Of a DNA stretch of 64,000 bases, positions 25,178-33,369 are shown in pieces. How positions within the stretch are numbered: the stretch's first letter is position 1; every line of letters begins with the position of its first letter. The stretch covers positions 124,001 to 188,000 of the forward strand of contig NZ_JASCIS010000007.1 in assembly GCF_029968015.1 (NCBI RefSeq), in the 5' to 3' direction. The notes beneath the pieces are model-generated. The model was not told the origin of the DNA. It ran no database searches and saw only the letters and a program-made list of their open reading frames with translations. Origin of the DNA: Streptomyces luteolus. GTDB lineage: Bacteria > Actinomycetota > Actinomycetes > Streptomycetales > Streptomycetaceae. The translations under genes were made by a program, and so were the position numbers.

Positions 25178-25639
25178 ATGCAGCTCTCCGCCGAAATCTA
25201 CGACGAACGCCTCACCGCACCCCGTTCCTGGTGGGCCATCACCGGCCTGATCGGGATCGCGGGCGGCCTGATCCTCCTGCCGCTCGGCCCGCTGCCGATG
25301 CTCGGCGGCCTGATCGGCGCGGCCGCCCTCGCGGCGATGGCGGTCTCCTCGTACGGTTCGGCGCGGATCCGCGTGGTGGCGGACTCGCTGGTCGCGGGTG
25401 ACGCCCGGCTGCCGCTCTCGGCGCTCGGCACCCCGGAGGTCCTGGACCCGGCGGAGGCCCGCGCCTGGCGCTCCCACAAGGCCGACCCGCGCGCCTTCAT
25501 GCTGCTGCGCAGCTATGTGCCGACGGCGGTACGCGTCCCGGTGACGGACGAGCAGGACCCGACGCCGTATCTGTACCTGTCGACGCGGAACCCTGAGGGG
25601 CTGGCCGGAGCGCTGGGGTGCAGCCACTCCGGCGTTTGA
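25178..25639 (+). CDS. DUF3093 membrane protein
   Basis: A 153-residue protein with two membrane helices near residues 18-58 (AITGLIGIAGGLILLPLGPL and GGLIGAAALAAMAVSSYG), followed by a soluble PH-like domain: ARIRVVADSLVAGDARLPLS, and RAFMLLRSYVPTAVRVPVTD near the end. This fits DUF3093, found divergent from dut in actinobacteria. The last residues CSHSGV and the stop codon are supplied by a dispersed intergenic repeat. Function is unknown. Confidence 0.88.
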   Translation: MQLSAEIYDERLTAPRSWWAITGLIGIAGGLILLPLGPLPMLGGLIGAAALAAMAVSSYGSARIRVVADSLVAGDARLPLSALGTPEVLDPAEARAWRSHKADPRAFMLLRSYVPTAVRVPVTDEQDPTPYLYLSTRNPEGLAGALGCSHSGV

Positions 25640-25662
25640 GGAGCGGGTCCGGGGGCTGGCCC
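25621..25662 (+). repeat. Dispersed Streptomyces repeat, variant copy C, forming the end of the DUF3093 gene
   Basis: Reads CAGCCACTCCGGCGTTTGAG then GAGCGGGTCCGGGGGCTGGC, a second common form of this Streptomyces repeat. The TGA inside GTTTGAG is the stop codon of the preceding gene. Confidence 0.75.
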
Positions 25663-25717
25663 CGTGACGGCGCCGCGGGCTTCGGGGGCAGCGTTCGACT
25701 GACCCGCCGTCGTGGCT

Positions 25718-26785
25718 CTAGTTGCCGATTTCCTTCGGGGACTCCAGCGGTGGAAGGTCCTCAAGCGCGTCCCACGGAACCTGCTGCTTGCGCAGGTCCT
25801 TGCGGATCTTCTCGGCGAGCTTGCTGGTCTCACGGCGGTTCATGACCGCGCCGACGGCGGCGCCGACCATGAAGGGCATCAGGTTCGGAAGGTTCTTGAC
25901 CATCCGCTTCGTGATCTGCTGGCGCAGCTCGCGCTTCAGCTGGCCGCCGAGTGCCGCGTTGATCGTCAGCGGCTTGGCCACGTCGATCCCGCGCTCGTCC
26001 GACCAGGAGTGCAGGTAGGCGGTGCTGCGGTCCTTGAGGCTGCCCGGCGGGCGCAGGCCGTAGACCTCGTGCAGCTCGGCGACCAGCTTCAGCTCGATCG
26101 CGGCCACACCGGTGATCTCGGCGGCCAGTTCGGCGGGCATCGCGGGCGGTACGGGCAGCATGGCGGCCGCGCCCACTCCCGCTCCGACGGTCGAGGTGGC
26201 GTTGCGGGCGCCCGCCACCAGCTTGTCGGCGATCTGCTCGGGCCCGAGGCCCGGGAACTGCTTGCGCAGGGTCGCCAGATCGCGCACCGGGATACGCGGT
26301 GCGTTCTCGATGATCCGGTCGGCGAGGAAGCCGATACCGGCCTTGGCGCTCTGGCCGCCCTTGACCAGGCCTGCCTTGGCGCTCTGGCCGCCCTTGCGTG
26401 CCCCGTCCCTGATGGCGGAGAGGCGTCCGGCGTTGGCCGGGGTGTCGCCCTGGCGGGGCGCTCGTTCGACGGCCGCGCCGTCGCCGTCGCGCCGGCCGCT
26501 CGGTTCGTCGATGTCCGTGGCGTCCGTCGCGTCCACGGCATCCGTCGCGTCCACGGCGTCCGTCGCGTCCGTCGCGTCCACCGCGTCCACCGCGTCCGTC
26601 GCGTCCGTCGCGTCCACGGCGTCCGTCGCGTCCACGGCGTCCGTCGCGTCCGCTGCTTCGAGCGAGGCCTGGGGGCCTCGCTCGTCGTCACGTGCGCGGT
26701 CGAGCGGGCTGCCGCCGGTGGTCGGGCCACCGGTTGCGGACCGCTTCCGGAAGAACCGCTTCCGGGGCGGGGTCGAGCCTGTCAC
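25718..26785 (-). CDS. Conserved hypothetical protein with Ala-Thr-Asp/Val-Asp repeat linker
   Basis: A 355-residue protein with a basic N-terminus (RKRFFRKRS), then a linker of repeated DATDAVDATDA units at about residues 40-90, then a helical domain. Near residue 200 MLPVPPAMPAELAAEITGVA and AIELKLVAELHEVYGLRPPG recall the EcsC family, which is suggested but not certain. A Gly/Ala hydrophobic stretch NLMPFMVGAAVGAVMNRRET near residue 310 may insert in or touch the membrane. It starts 14 bases after a DUF4193 gene, so the two are probably co-transcribed. I do not recognise a function. Confidence 0.75.
   Translation of the reverse strand: MTGSTPPRKRFFRKRSATGGPTTGGSPLDRARDDERGPQASLEAADATDAVDATDAVDATDATDAVDAVDATDATDAVDATDAVDATDATDIDEPSGRRDGDGAAVERAPRQGDTPANAGRLSAIRDGARKGGQSAKAGLVKGGQSAKAGIGFLADRIIENAPRIPVRDLATLRKQFPGLGPEQIADKLVAGARNATSTVGAGVGAAAMLPVPPAMPAELAAEITGVAAIELKLVAELHEVYGLRPPGSLKDRSTAYLHSWSDERGIDVAKPLTINAALGGQLKRELRQQITKRMVKNLPNLMPFMVGAAVGAVMNRRETSKLAEKIRKDLRKQQVPWDALEDLPPLESPKEIGN
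26515..26655 (-). repeat. Short tandem repeats encoding the Asp-Ala-Thr/Val linker
   Basis: Alternating GTCCGTCGC and GTCCACGGC/GTCCACCGC nine-base units run for about 140 bases. They stay in frame and encode an acidic, probably disordered linker. Copy number is likely to vary between strains. Confidence 0.85.
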
Positions 26786-26799
26786 GGCCGACCCCCGCC

Positions 26800-27096
26800 T
26801 CAGTCGCAGTCGCGGCAGATCGGCTGGCCGTTCTTCTCTCGGGCCAGCTGACTGCGATGGTGTACGAGGAAGCAGCTCATGCAGGTGAACTCGTCCTGCT
26901 GCTTGGGCAGGACGCGAACGGCCAGCTCCTCGTTGGAGAGGTCCGCGCCGGGCAGTTCCATGCCCTCCGCGGCCTCGAACTCGTCTACGTCGACGGACGA
27001 GGTCGACTTGTCGTTCCGGCGAGCCTTCAGTTCTTCAAGGCTGTCCGAGTCGACGTCGTCGTCGGTCTTGCGTGGGGTGTCGTAATCCGTTGCCAT
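26800..27096 (-). CDS. DUF4193 zinc-ribbon-like protein
   Basis: A 98-residue protein. An acidic N-terminus (TDDDVDSDSLEELKARR) is followed by a C-terminal cysteine pair arrangement, CMSCFLVHHRSQL and CRDCD at the end, which looks like a small zinc ribbon. It matches the highly conserved actinobacterial DUF4193 family in length and ending. ATG 27096 has a GGGGGAG ribosome-binding site. RbpA-like small RNA-polymerase partners have a comparable size, but no such role can be claimed here. Confidence 0.9.
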   Translation of the reverse strand: MATDYDTPRKTDDDVDSDSLEELKARRNDKSTSSVDVDEFEAAEGMELPGADLSNEELAVRVLPKQQDEFTCMSCFLVHHRSQLAREKNGQPICRDCD

Positions 27097-27487
27097 GTCG
27101 CTCTCCCCCTCTGGGTGTCTGCGGTGTCTCCAGCGCACGTAACGCGTGAGAGGCCGGACTTGTGCCCGACCCGAGGCGGAGATTTTGCCTCACATCAAGG
27201 TCTGTTACTCAATCGACACCCAACCGCACCCCTGAAGGGGCGACCGGCTTGGATGGCGATCGGGACCGTACACGGTCCGTTTGTCGCACTACACGGGCGC
27301 CACCCCGTGTACTTCCCGTGATCCGTACCCCCGAAAACCCGGATTTTCCAGGCTTTCCGGTGGTCAGAGCGATCACGGAGAGTAGATGGCCGGAGATTCG
27401 CCCCTGTGATCGATTCCACACGGAACTTCGGGGCTCAGGTCCCGAAAATTCCGCTCAAAGCGAACACGGCGAATCCGCAGCAGCATC
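27097..27487. promoter_or_regulatory. Upstream region of the DUF4193 gene
   Basis: About 390 bases, less GC-rich than its surroundings, between the DUF4193 start and the cutS stop. It holds short inverted repeats GGACCGT-AC-ACGGTCC at about 27264-27279 and CACGGG-N6-CCCGTG near 27293-27310, which could be operators or small hairpins. No credible gene is present on either strand. Confidence 0.45.
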
Positions 27488-28735
27488 TCAGATGGGCAGG
27501 GTGACTCGCATCACGAGACCACCCCCCTCGCGCGGCTCGGCGATGATACGGCCTCCGTGCGCACGGGCCACCGAGCGGGCGATGGACAGGCCGAGGCCCA
27601 CTCCCTTGTCACTCCCGGTCCGCTCCGTGCGCAGCCGCCGGAAGGGCTCGAAGAGGTTGTCGATCTCGTACGCCGGGACGACGGGGCCGGTGTTCGAGAC
27701 GAGCAGGACCGCCTGGCCGTCCTTGATCTCCGTCCTGACCTCGACCCAGCCGCGCTCGTCCACGTTGTACCGCACGGCGTTCTGGACCAGGTTCAGGGCG
27801 ATCCGCTCAAGCAGGACGCCGTTGCCCTGGACGACCGCGAGGCCGCGCTCGCCGCGGATCTCCACGCCCTTCTCCTCGGCCTCCGCCCGCACCTGGTCGA
27901 TGGCGCGGGAGGCGACCTCGGCGATGTCGACCGGCTTGCGCTCCACGATCTGGTTGTCGCTGCGGGCGAGCAGCAGCAGCCCCTCGACGAGCTGCTCGCT
28001 GCGCTCGTTGGTGGAGAGCAGCGTCTTGCCGAGCTGCTGCAGCTCAGGGGGCGCACCCGGGTCGGACAGATGCACTTCCAGGAGCGTGCGGTTGATCGCC
28101 AGGGGCGTACGGAGCTCGTGCGAGGCGTTGGCGACGAAGCGCTGCTGGGCCGAGAAGGCGCGCTCCAGGCGGTCCAGCATCTCGTCGAACGTGTCCGCGA
28201 GCTCCTTCAACTCGTCGTCCGGGCCGTCGAGTTCGATCCGCCGGGACAGGTCCGAGCCGGCCACGCGGCGGGCGGTGCGGGTGATCCGGCCGAGCGGCGA
28301 GAGCACCCGGCCGGCCATCGCGTACCCGAAGGCGAACGCGATCACGCTGAGGCCGAGCAGAGCGAGCAGCGAGCGGCTGAGCAGGTCGTCCAGGGCCTTC
28401 TGGCGCTGGTGGTTCAGGCAGGCGTTCAGCGCGGTGTTGAACTGGTCCTGGCTGCCGGTGGCGGTGACCAGGTTGGGGCACACCTCGCTGTAGACCTTGA
28501 CCTCGCTGCCTTCCGCGATCTTGAACGGCAGCTCATTGCCCACGTTCACGGCCTGCGCCGCGAGCAGGTAGATGATCGAGAGCAGCAGGATCCCCGCGAT
28601 CAGGAACATCCCGCCGTACAGCAGCGTGAGCCTTATCCGGATCGTCGGCCGCAGCCAGGGGAACGGGGGCTCCGGGCGGTCCGGGGCATACGTCGGTTTC
28701 GGAGGTGCTGTCGGCGGCACCGGGGTCGCGGCCAT
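27488..28735 (-). CDS. cutS: CutS-like sensor histidine kinase
   Basis: A 415-residue membrane kinase. Two helices (about 36-62 and 121-142) flank a short extracellular loop with two cysteines, in SEVCPNLV and LNACLNH. HAMP is followed by the phospho-acceptor His near residue 205 in NASHELRTPL, and an ATPase domain with NLVQNAVRYN and GVGLGLSIAR. Architecture, length and the paired cysteines fit CutS of the Streptomyces CutRS system, linked to copper, secretion or extracellular redox stress and to antibiotic control. Its start lies seven bases after the cutR stop, so the kinase is second in the operon. Confidence 0.88.
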   Translation of the reverse strand: MAATPVPPTAPPKPTYAPDRPEPPFPWLRPTIRIRLTLLYGGMFLIAGILLLSIIYLLAAQAVNVGNELPFKIAEGSEVKVYSEVCPNLVTATGSQDQFNTALNACLNHQRQKALDDLLSRSLLALLGLSVIAFAFGYAMAGRVLSPLGRITRTARRVAGSDLSRRIELDGPDDELKELADTFDEMLDRLERAFSAQQRFVANASHELRTPLAINRTLLEVHLSDPGAPPELQQLGKTLLSTNERSEQLVEGLLLLARSDNQIVERKPVDIAEVASRAIDQVRAEAEEKGVEIRGERGLAVVQGNGVLLERIALNLVQNAVRYNVDERGWVEVRTEIKDGQAVLLVSNTGPVVPAYEIDNLFEPFRRLRTERTGSDKGVGLGLSIARSVARAHGGRIIAEPREGGGLVMRVTLPI

Positions 28736-28742
28736 GGAGGGA

Positions 28743-29396
28743 TCAGATCCGGTATCCGGAGCCGGGCACGGTGACGATGACGGCGGGCTCGCCGAGCTTG
28801 CGGCGCAGCGTCATCACGGTCACGCGCACCACGTTGGTGAACGGGTCGGTGTTCTCGTCCCAGGCCTTCTCCAGGAGCTGTTCGGCCGAGACGACGGCGC
28901 CCTCGCTGCGCATCAGCACCTCCAGGACCGCGAACTCCTTCGGCGCGAGCTGGATCTCCTTGCCGTCGCGGAAGACCTCGCGGCGGTTGGGGTCCAGCTT
29001 GATGCCGGAGCGCTCGAGGACGGGCGGGAGCGCCACCGTCGTACGCCGCCCGAGGGCGCGGACGCGGGCGGTGAGCTCGGTGAACGCGAAGGGCTTGGGC
29101 AGGTAGTCGTCGGCGCCCAGCTCCAGGCCCTCCACGCGGTCGCTGACGTCGCCGGAGGCGGTGAGCATCAGGACGCGGGTGGGCATGCCGAGCTCGACGA
29201 TCTTGCGGCAGACGTCGTCCCCGTGCACCAGCGGGAGGTCGCGGTCGAGCACCACCACGTCGTAGTCGTTCACGCCGATGCGTTCGAGGGCGGCCGCGCC
29301 GTCGTACACGACGTCGACCGCCATGGCCTCCCGGCGCAGTCCGGTGGCCACCGCATCGGCGAGCAGCTGCTCGTCCTCGACGACGAGTACGCGCAC
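28743..29396 (-). CDS. cutR: CutR-like response regulator
   Basis: A 217-residue OmpR-type regulator from GTG 29396, with GGAAGGA seven bases upstream. The receiver has EDEQ near the start, the phospho-acceptor Asp in YDVVVLDRDLPLVHGD, and Lys in YLPKPFAF. The DNA-binding domain shows LAPKEFAVLEVLMRSEGAVV and VRVTVMTLRRKLG. It is paired with the CutS-like kinase that follows. Confidence 0.9.
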   Translation of the reverse strand: MRVLVVEDEQLLADAVATGLRREAMAVDVVYDGAAALERIGVNDYDVVVLDRDLPLVHGDDVCRKIVELGMPTRVLMLTASGDVSDRVEGLELGADDYLPKPFAFTELTARVRALGRRTTVALPPVLERSGIKLDPNRREVFRDGKEIQLAPKEFAVLEVLMRSEGAVVSAEQLLEKAWDENTDPFTNVVRVTVMTLRRKLGEPAVIVTVPGSGYRI

Positions 29397-29702
29397 GTCT
29401 TCTGTCCTTCCGCTTGGCCCTTGCCGGGCAGGCTTGATCACGAGTGGTGAGCCCCTCCATCCTGCCTCTTTCGGCCATAAACCGGCCGTAAGGCGGTCGC
29501 ACGAACGTGGAATTCCGGGATTCGGGCGCGAGTTGAGGTTTCTGTCGAACCGGGCCTGGGGAGGACGACTCCACACCCGCGATCACTCTTTGCATGTGGC
29601 ACGCCACGGCGCAGCTCCCGCAGGCTGCGACAGACGTGATCGCCCCTTCCCGAGGGCACACCCCGTGCCACCGACCACGACCCACGACGAGGGGGCGCAA
29701 CC
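29397..29702. promoter_or_regulatory. Divergent region between cutR and a small conserved gene
   Basis: A 306-base gap that must contain the cutRS promoter and the promoter of the 53-residue gene. A ribosome-binding site ACGAGGGGG lies just before the small gene at about 29688-29696. No other element was identified. Confidence 0.4.
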
Positions 29703-29864
29703 ATGGACGCATTCACCGCAGGGCTCCTGCACCGCATAAAGACCACCGAGTCCGACCTTTCGCAGGCCCGCGAGGACGGCGACGACTTCCTCGTGGAGGT
29801 CGAGGAGGCCGAGCTCGACGACCTGCGCCGCCTCGCGGCCGAGCACGGCGTGCAGGTCGCCTGA
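29703..29864 (+). CDS. Small conserved hypothetical protein, 53 residues
   Basis: ATG 29703 to TGA 29862-29864 encodes a 53-residue, acidic, helical protein beginning MDAFTAGLLHRIKTTESDLS and ending in LDDLRRLAAEHGVQVA. Codon third positions are strongly GC. A ribosome-binding site precedes it and a terminator follows about 90 bases later, so it behaves as an independent gene. I recall small proteins of this type next to cutR in Streptomyces. The pattern EVEEAELDDLRRLAAEHG suggests a short coiled coil. Function is unknown. Confidence 0.75.
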   Translation: MDAFTAGLLHRIKTTESDLSQAREDGDDFLVEVEEAELDDLRRLAAEHGVQVA

Positions 29865-29888
29865 GCCCGTTCCACCCGTTCCGTACGC

Positions 29889-29948
29889 GAAGCCGTTCGC
29901 GAAGCGGTTCGCGAAGCCGTACGCGAAGCCGCTCGCGAAGCCGTTCCG
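29889..29948 (+). repeat. Five 12-base tandem repeats after the small gene
   Basis: Units GAAGCCGTTCGC, GAAGCGGTTCGC, GAAGCCGTACGC, GAAGCCGCTCGC and GAAGCCGTTCCG follow one another without gaps between the small gene's stop codon and its terminator. TTCGCGAA-like palindromes form at the junctions, so the repeat array may fold. Confidence 0.88.
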
Positions 29949-29955
29949 TACGCCG

Positions 29956-29988
29956 AGAGCCCCGGCACCTCCCAGGTGCCGGGGCTCT
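29956..29988. terminator. Terminator between small gene and inositol monophosphatase-like gene
   Basis: A perfect 15-base stem: AGAGCCCCGGCACCT (29956-29970) and AGGTGCCGGGGCTCT (29974-29988), with a CCC loop. It is flanked by convergent genes and can serve both. Confidence 0.92.
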
Positions 29989-30024
29989 TCGCCGCGTGCG
30001 GACCGCTCAGCCGTGTCAACCGTG

Positions 30025-30834
30025 TCAGTCGTGCCAGGCGCCGAGCTCCTCCAGCTTGCCCTGCAGGGTCTCGAAGAGTCCGGGCGGCGCGGCCACGGTC
30101 AGCTCGGTCGACAGCTCCTCACCGGGCCTGCCGCCGACGAGGGCGCCCGCCTCCCGGGCGATGAGGTCGCCGGCCGCGTAGTCCCAGGGGTTGAGGCCGC
30201 GCTCGTAGTACGCGTCGAGGCGGCCGTACGCGACGTCGCACAGGTCGATGGCGGCGGAGCCGCCCCGGCGGATGTCCCGGACCTGCGGGATCAGCCGGCC
30301 GACCACCTCGGCCTGGCGGATCCGGCGCTCCTCCAGGTAGCCGAAGCCGGTGCCGAGCAGGGCCTGGTCGAAGGAGGGCGCGGCGCCCACCTTCAGCCGC
30401 TGCTCACCGACGTACGCGCCCTCGCCGAGACCGGCCCGGAAGGTCTCGCCCTGCATCGGCACGTGCACGACGCCCACGACGGTCTCGCCGTCCTTGCGGG
30501 CGGCGATGGAGACGGCCCAGGCGGGACGTCCGTAGAGGTAGTTGACCGTGCCGTCGATGGGGTCGATGACCCACTGGACGCCGCTGCTGCCCTCGACGCT
30601 GGCGCCCTCCTCGCCGAGGAAGCCGTCGTCGGGCCTGCGGTCGCCGAGGAACCCGGTGATCAGCTTCTCGGAGGCGATGTCCATCTCGGTGACGACGTCG
30701 ACGGCGCTGGTCTTGGTGGCGGCCACGCCCAGGTCCGCGGGGCGGCCGTCGCGCAGGAACGCGCCCGCGTGCTCGGCGGCGGCGACGGCCAGGGCGGTGA
30801 GTTCGGCGATCTCGGCCTGCAACTGCTGGGTCAC
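30025..30834 (-). CDS. Inositol monophosphatase-family phosphatase
   Basis: A 269-residue magnesium-dependent phosphatase. Metal-binding blocks of the family are present: DVVTEMDIASEKLI, the motif WVIDPIDGTVNYLYGRPAWA, and the C-terminal LNPWDYAAGDLIAREAGALV. The family dephosphorylates inositol phosphates, histidinol phosphate or related substrates; which one applies here is not clear. GTG 30834 lies 13 bases after the ferrochelatase stop, so it is the second gene of that operon. Confidence 0.9.
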   Translation of the reverse strand: MTQQLQAEIAELTALAVAAAEHAGAFLRDGRPADLGVAATKTSAVDVVTEMDIASEKLITGFLGDRRPDDGFLGEEGASVEGSSGVQWVIDPIDGTVNYLYGRPAWAVSIAARKDGETVVGVVHVPMQGETFRAGLGEGAYVGEQRLKVGAAPSFDQALLGTGFGYLEERRIRQAEVVGRLIPQVRDIRRGGSAAIDLCDVAYGRLDAYYERGLNPWDYAAGDLIAREAGALVGGRPGEELSTELTVAAPPGLFETLQGKLEELGAWHD

Positions 30835-30847
30835 GATGGGGAGTTCC

Positions 30848-31978
30848 TTACACGTAGGGGCTGTCGGCGCCTGCCGCGGCGGGCTTGGGCGTCCGCGCGG
30901 GGCAGCAGCCGAGGGGGCACAGGTCGTGGCTCGGACCGAGCGTGCCGAGGGCGCAGGGGCGGACGTCCTCGCCGCGTTCGGACCCGGCGCGCTCCAGGAC
31001 GAGGTCGCGGATCGCGGCGGCGAAGCGCGGGTCGGCGCCGACGGTCGCGGAGCGGGCCACCGGCAGGCCGAGCTCGGCGGCCTTGGCGGTGGCCTCCGTG
31101 TCGAGGTCGTAGAGGACCTCCATGTGGTCGGAGACGAAGCCGATGGGGACCATCACCACGGCGGGCACCCCGGCCTCGTGCCGCTCCTCCAGGTGGTCGC
31201 AGATGTCCGGCTCCAGCCACGGGATGTGCGGGGCGCCGGAGCGGGACTGGTACACGAGCTGCCAGGGCCGGCCGGCGACGCCGGTCTCCTCGGCCACCGC
31301 GTCCGCGATCAGCCGGGCGACGTCCAGGTGCTGCTTGACGTACGCGCCGCCCTCGCCGTGCTCCCCGACCGTGCCCGAGGTGTCCGCCGCGGCGGTCGGG
31401 ATGGAGTGCGTGGTGAAGGCGAGGTGCGCGGACTCCCGTACGTCCTCGGGGAGTTGGGCGAGGGACTGGAGCACGCCGTCGATCATGGGCCGCACGAAGC
31501 CCGGGTGGTTGAAGTAGTGCCGGAGCTTGTCGATCCGGGGCGGCTCCAGGCCTTCGGCCGCCAGGGCGGCCAGGGAGTCGGCGAGGTTCTCGCGGTACTG
31601 GCGGCAGCCGGAGTACGAGGCGTACGCGCTGGTGGCGAGGACCAGGATGCGGCGGTGCCCGTCGCTGACCATGTCGCGCAGGGTGTCCGTCAGGTACGGC
31701 GCCCAGTTGCGATTGCCCCAGTAGACCGGCAGGTCGAGGCCGTGGTCGGCGAAGTCCTTGCGCAGGGCGTCGAGCAGCGCGCGGTTCTGGTCGTTGATCG
31801 GGCTGACCCCGCCGAACAGGAAGTAGTGCTGCCCCACCTCCTTGAGCCGCTCCTTGGGGATGCCGCGGCCCTTCGTCACGTTCTCCAGGAACGGCACGAC
31901 GTCGTCGGGGCCCTCGGGGCCGCCGAAGGAGAGCAGCAGCAGGGCGTCATAAGGGGTGGAGTCAAGCGCTTCTGGCAT
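30848..31978 (-). CDS. hemH: Ferrochelatase (coproporphyrin type, HemH/CpfC)
   Basis: A 376-residue enzyme that inserts iron into a porphyrin for heme synthesis. In actinobacteria this is usually coproporphyrin III rather than protoporphyrin. Family blocks include [57 protein letters not shown], and the metal-side [16 protein letters not shown]. The C-terminal cysteines in RPCALG and [11 protein letters not shown] fit a [2Fe-2S] cluster of the actinobacterial type. ATG 31978 begins the conserved [12 protein letters not shown] region after six residues. It is divergent from an MFS gene. Confidence 0.93.
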   Translation of the reverse strand: MPEALDSTPYDALLLLSFGGPEGPDDVVPFLENVTKGRGIPKERLKEVGQHYFLFGGVSPINDQNRALLDALRKDFADHGLDLPVYWGNRNWAPYLTDTLRDMVSDGHRRILVLATSAYASYSGCRQYRENLADSLAALAAEGLEPPRIDKLRHYFNHPGFVRPMIDGVLQSLAQLPEDVRESAHLAFTTHSIPTAAADTSGTVGEHGEGGAYVKQHLDVARLIADAVAEETGVAGRPWQLVYQSRSGAPHIPWLEPDICDHLEERHEAGVPAVVMVPIGFVSDHMEVLYDLDTEATAKAAELGLPVARSATVGADPRFAAAIRDLVLERAGSERGEDVRPCALGTLGPSHDLCPLGCCPARTPKPAAAGADSPYV

Positions 31979-32097
31979 GGTTCCGATCCTGCCACCCCCG
32001 CCGAGCGCCGGAAAACGCGGTGCGTCCCGGGTTCTCCCGGCCGTAAGCTGTATGAGCCATCTACACGCCTTACGTAACGCCGCCAGCGGAGCCCTCC

Positions 32098-33369
32098 TTG
32101 CCCAGCCCCTACCGCGCCATCTTCGACGCCCCCGGCACCCGGGCGTTCTCCGCCGCCGGTTTCCTCGGCCGCCTGCCGCTCGCCATGATGGGCATCGGCA
32201 TCGTCACGATGATCTCCCAGCTCACGGGGCGGTACGGCCTCGCCGGCGCGCTGTCGGCCACCGTCGCCCTCTCGGCGGCGGTGATCGGCCCGCAGATCTC
32301 CCGGCTCGTCGACCGGCACGGTCAGCGCAGGGTGCTGCGGCCCGCGACGCTGGTCGCGCTCCTCGCCGTCACCGGGCTCCTCGTCGCGGCGAAAACGGAG
32401 CTGGCCGACTGGACGCTGTTCCTGTTCGCCGCCGGAGTGGGCTGTGTGCCGAGCCTCGGCTCGATGATCCGCTCGCGGTGGGTGTGGGTGTACCAGACCG
32501 ATCCGCGCAAGCTGCACACCGCGTACTCCTTCGAGTCCGTGGTGGACGAGGTCTGCTTCATCTTCGGGCCGATCGTGTCGATCGGGCTCTCCACGGCCTG
32601 GTTCCCGGAGGCCGGGCCGCTGCTCGCCGCGCTCTTCCTCGCCGTGGGCACGTTCTGGCTGACCGGGCAGCGCGCCACCGAACCCGTACCGCATCCGCGC
32701 GAGCACCACGTCAAGGGCTCCGCGCTGAAGTCGCCGGGGCTGCGGGTCCTGGTGCTGACGTTCGTGGCCACGGGCACCATCTTCGGCGCGGTCGACGTGG
32801 TGACGGTCGCCTTCGCGGAGGCCGAGGGGCACAAGTCGGCGGCCAGTCTGGTGCTCGCGGTGTACGCGCTCGGGTCCTGCCTCGCCGGTGTGGTCTTCGG
32901 GCTGCTTCAGCTGAAGGGCGCGGCCTCCCGGCGGTGGCTGCTGGGTGTCTGTGCGATGGCCGTGAGTATGATCCCGCTTCAACTGGTCGGGAACCTTCCG
33001 TTTCTGGCCGTGGCGCTGTTTGTCGCGGGCCTGTCCATCGCGCCGACGATGGTGACCACGATGGCCCTGGTCGAGCAGCACGTACCACGCGCGAAACTGA
33101 CCGAGGGCATGACCTGGACGTCCACCGGGCTCGCGGTCGGCATCGCGCTCGGCTCGTCGGCCTCCGGCTGGGTGATCGACGCGGCCGGGGCGCGCGCGGG
33201 GTACGCGGTGCCGGGGATCGCCGGCATCGCCGCGGTCGCGGTCGCGTTCCTCGGGTATCGCCGGCTGAAGCGGCCGGTGCCGCAGCGGGGAGGGGCCCAT
33301 GAACACGCAGCACACAGCGCAGGCGAACGGCCGGAACGGATCACGGACGCGGCAGAGCCCGTGGCGTAA
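32098..33369 (+). CDS. MFS transporter
   Basis: A 423-residue, 12-helix major facilitator. It starts at TTG 32098, preceded by AGCGGAG; no better start lies close to the conserved beginning [20 protein letters not shown]. The helix 2-3 loop is [14 protein letters not shown]. The C-terminal tail is charged. It resembles a large actinobacterial group of putative drug or metabolite exporters, without a defined substrate. Its last 71 bases overlap the start of the next gene. Confidence 0.85.
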   Translation: MPSPYRAIFDAPGTRAFSAAGFLGRLPLAMMGIGIVTMISQLTGRYGLAGALSATVALSAAVIGPQISRLVDRHGQRRVLRPATLVALLAVTGLLVAAKTELADWTLFLFAAGVGCVPSLGSMIRSRWVWVYQTDPRKLHTAYSFESVVDEVCFIFGPIVSIGLSTAWFPEAGPLLAALFLAVGTFWLTGQRATEPVPHPREHHVKGSALKSPGLRVLVLTFVATGTIFGAVDVVTVAFAEAEGHKSAASLVLAVYALGSCLAGVVFGLLQLKGAASRRWLLGVCAMAVSMIPLQLVGNLPFLAVALFVAGLSIAPTMVTTMALVEQHVPRAKLTEGMTWTSTGLAVGIALGSSASGWVIDAAGARAGYAVPGIAGIAAVAVAFLGYRRLKRPVPQRGGAHEHAAHSAGERPERITDAAEPVA

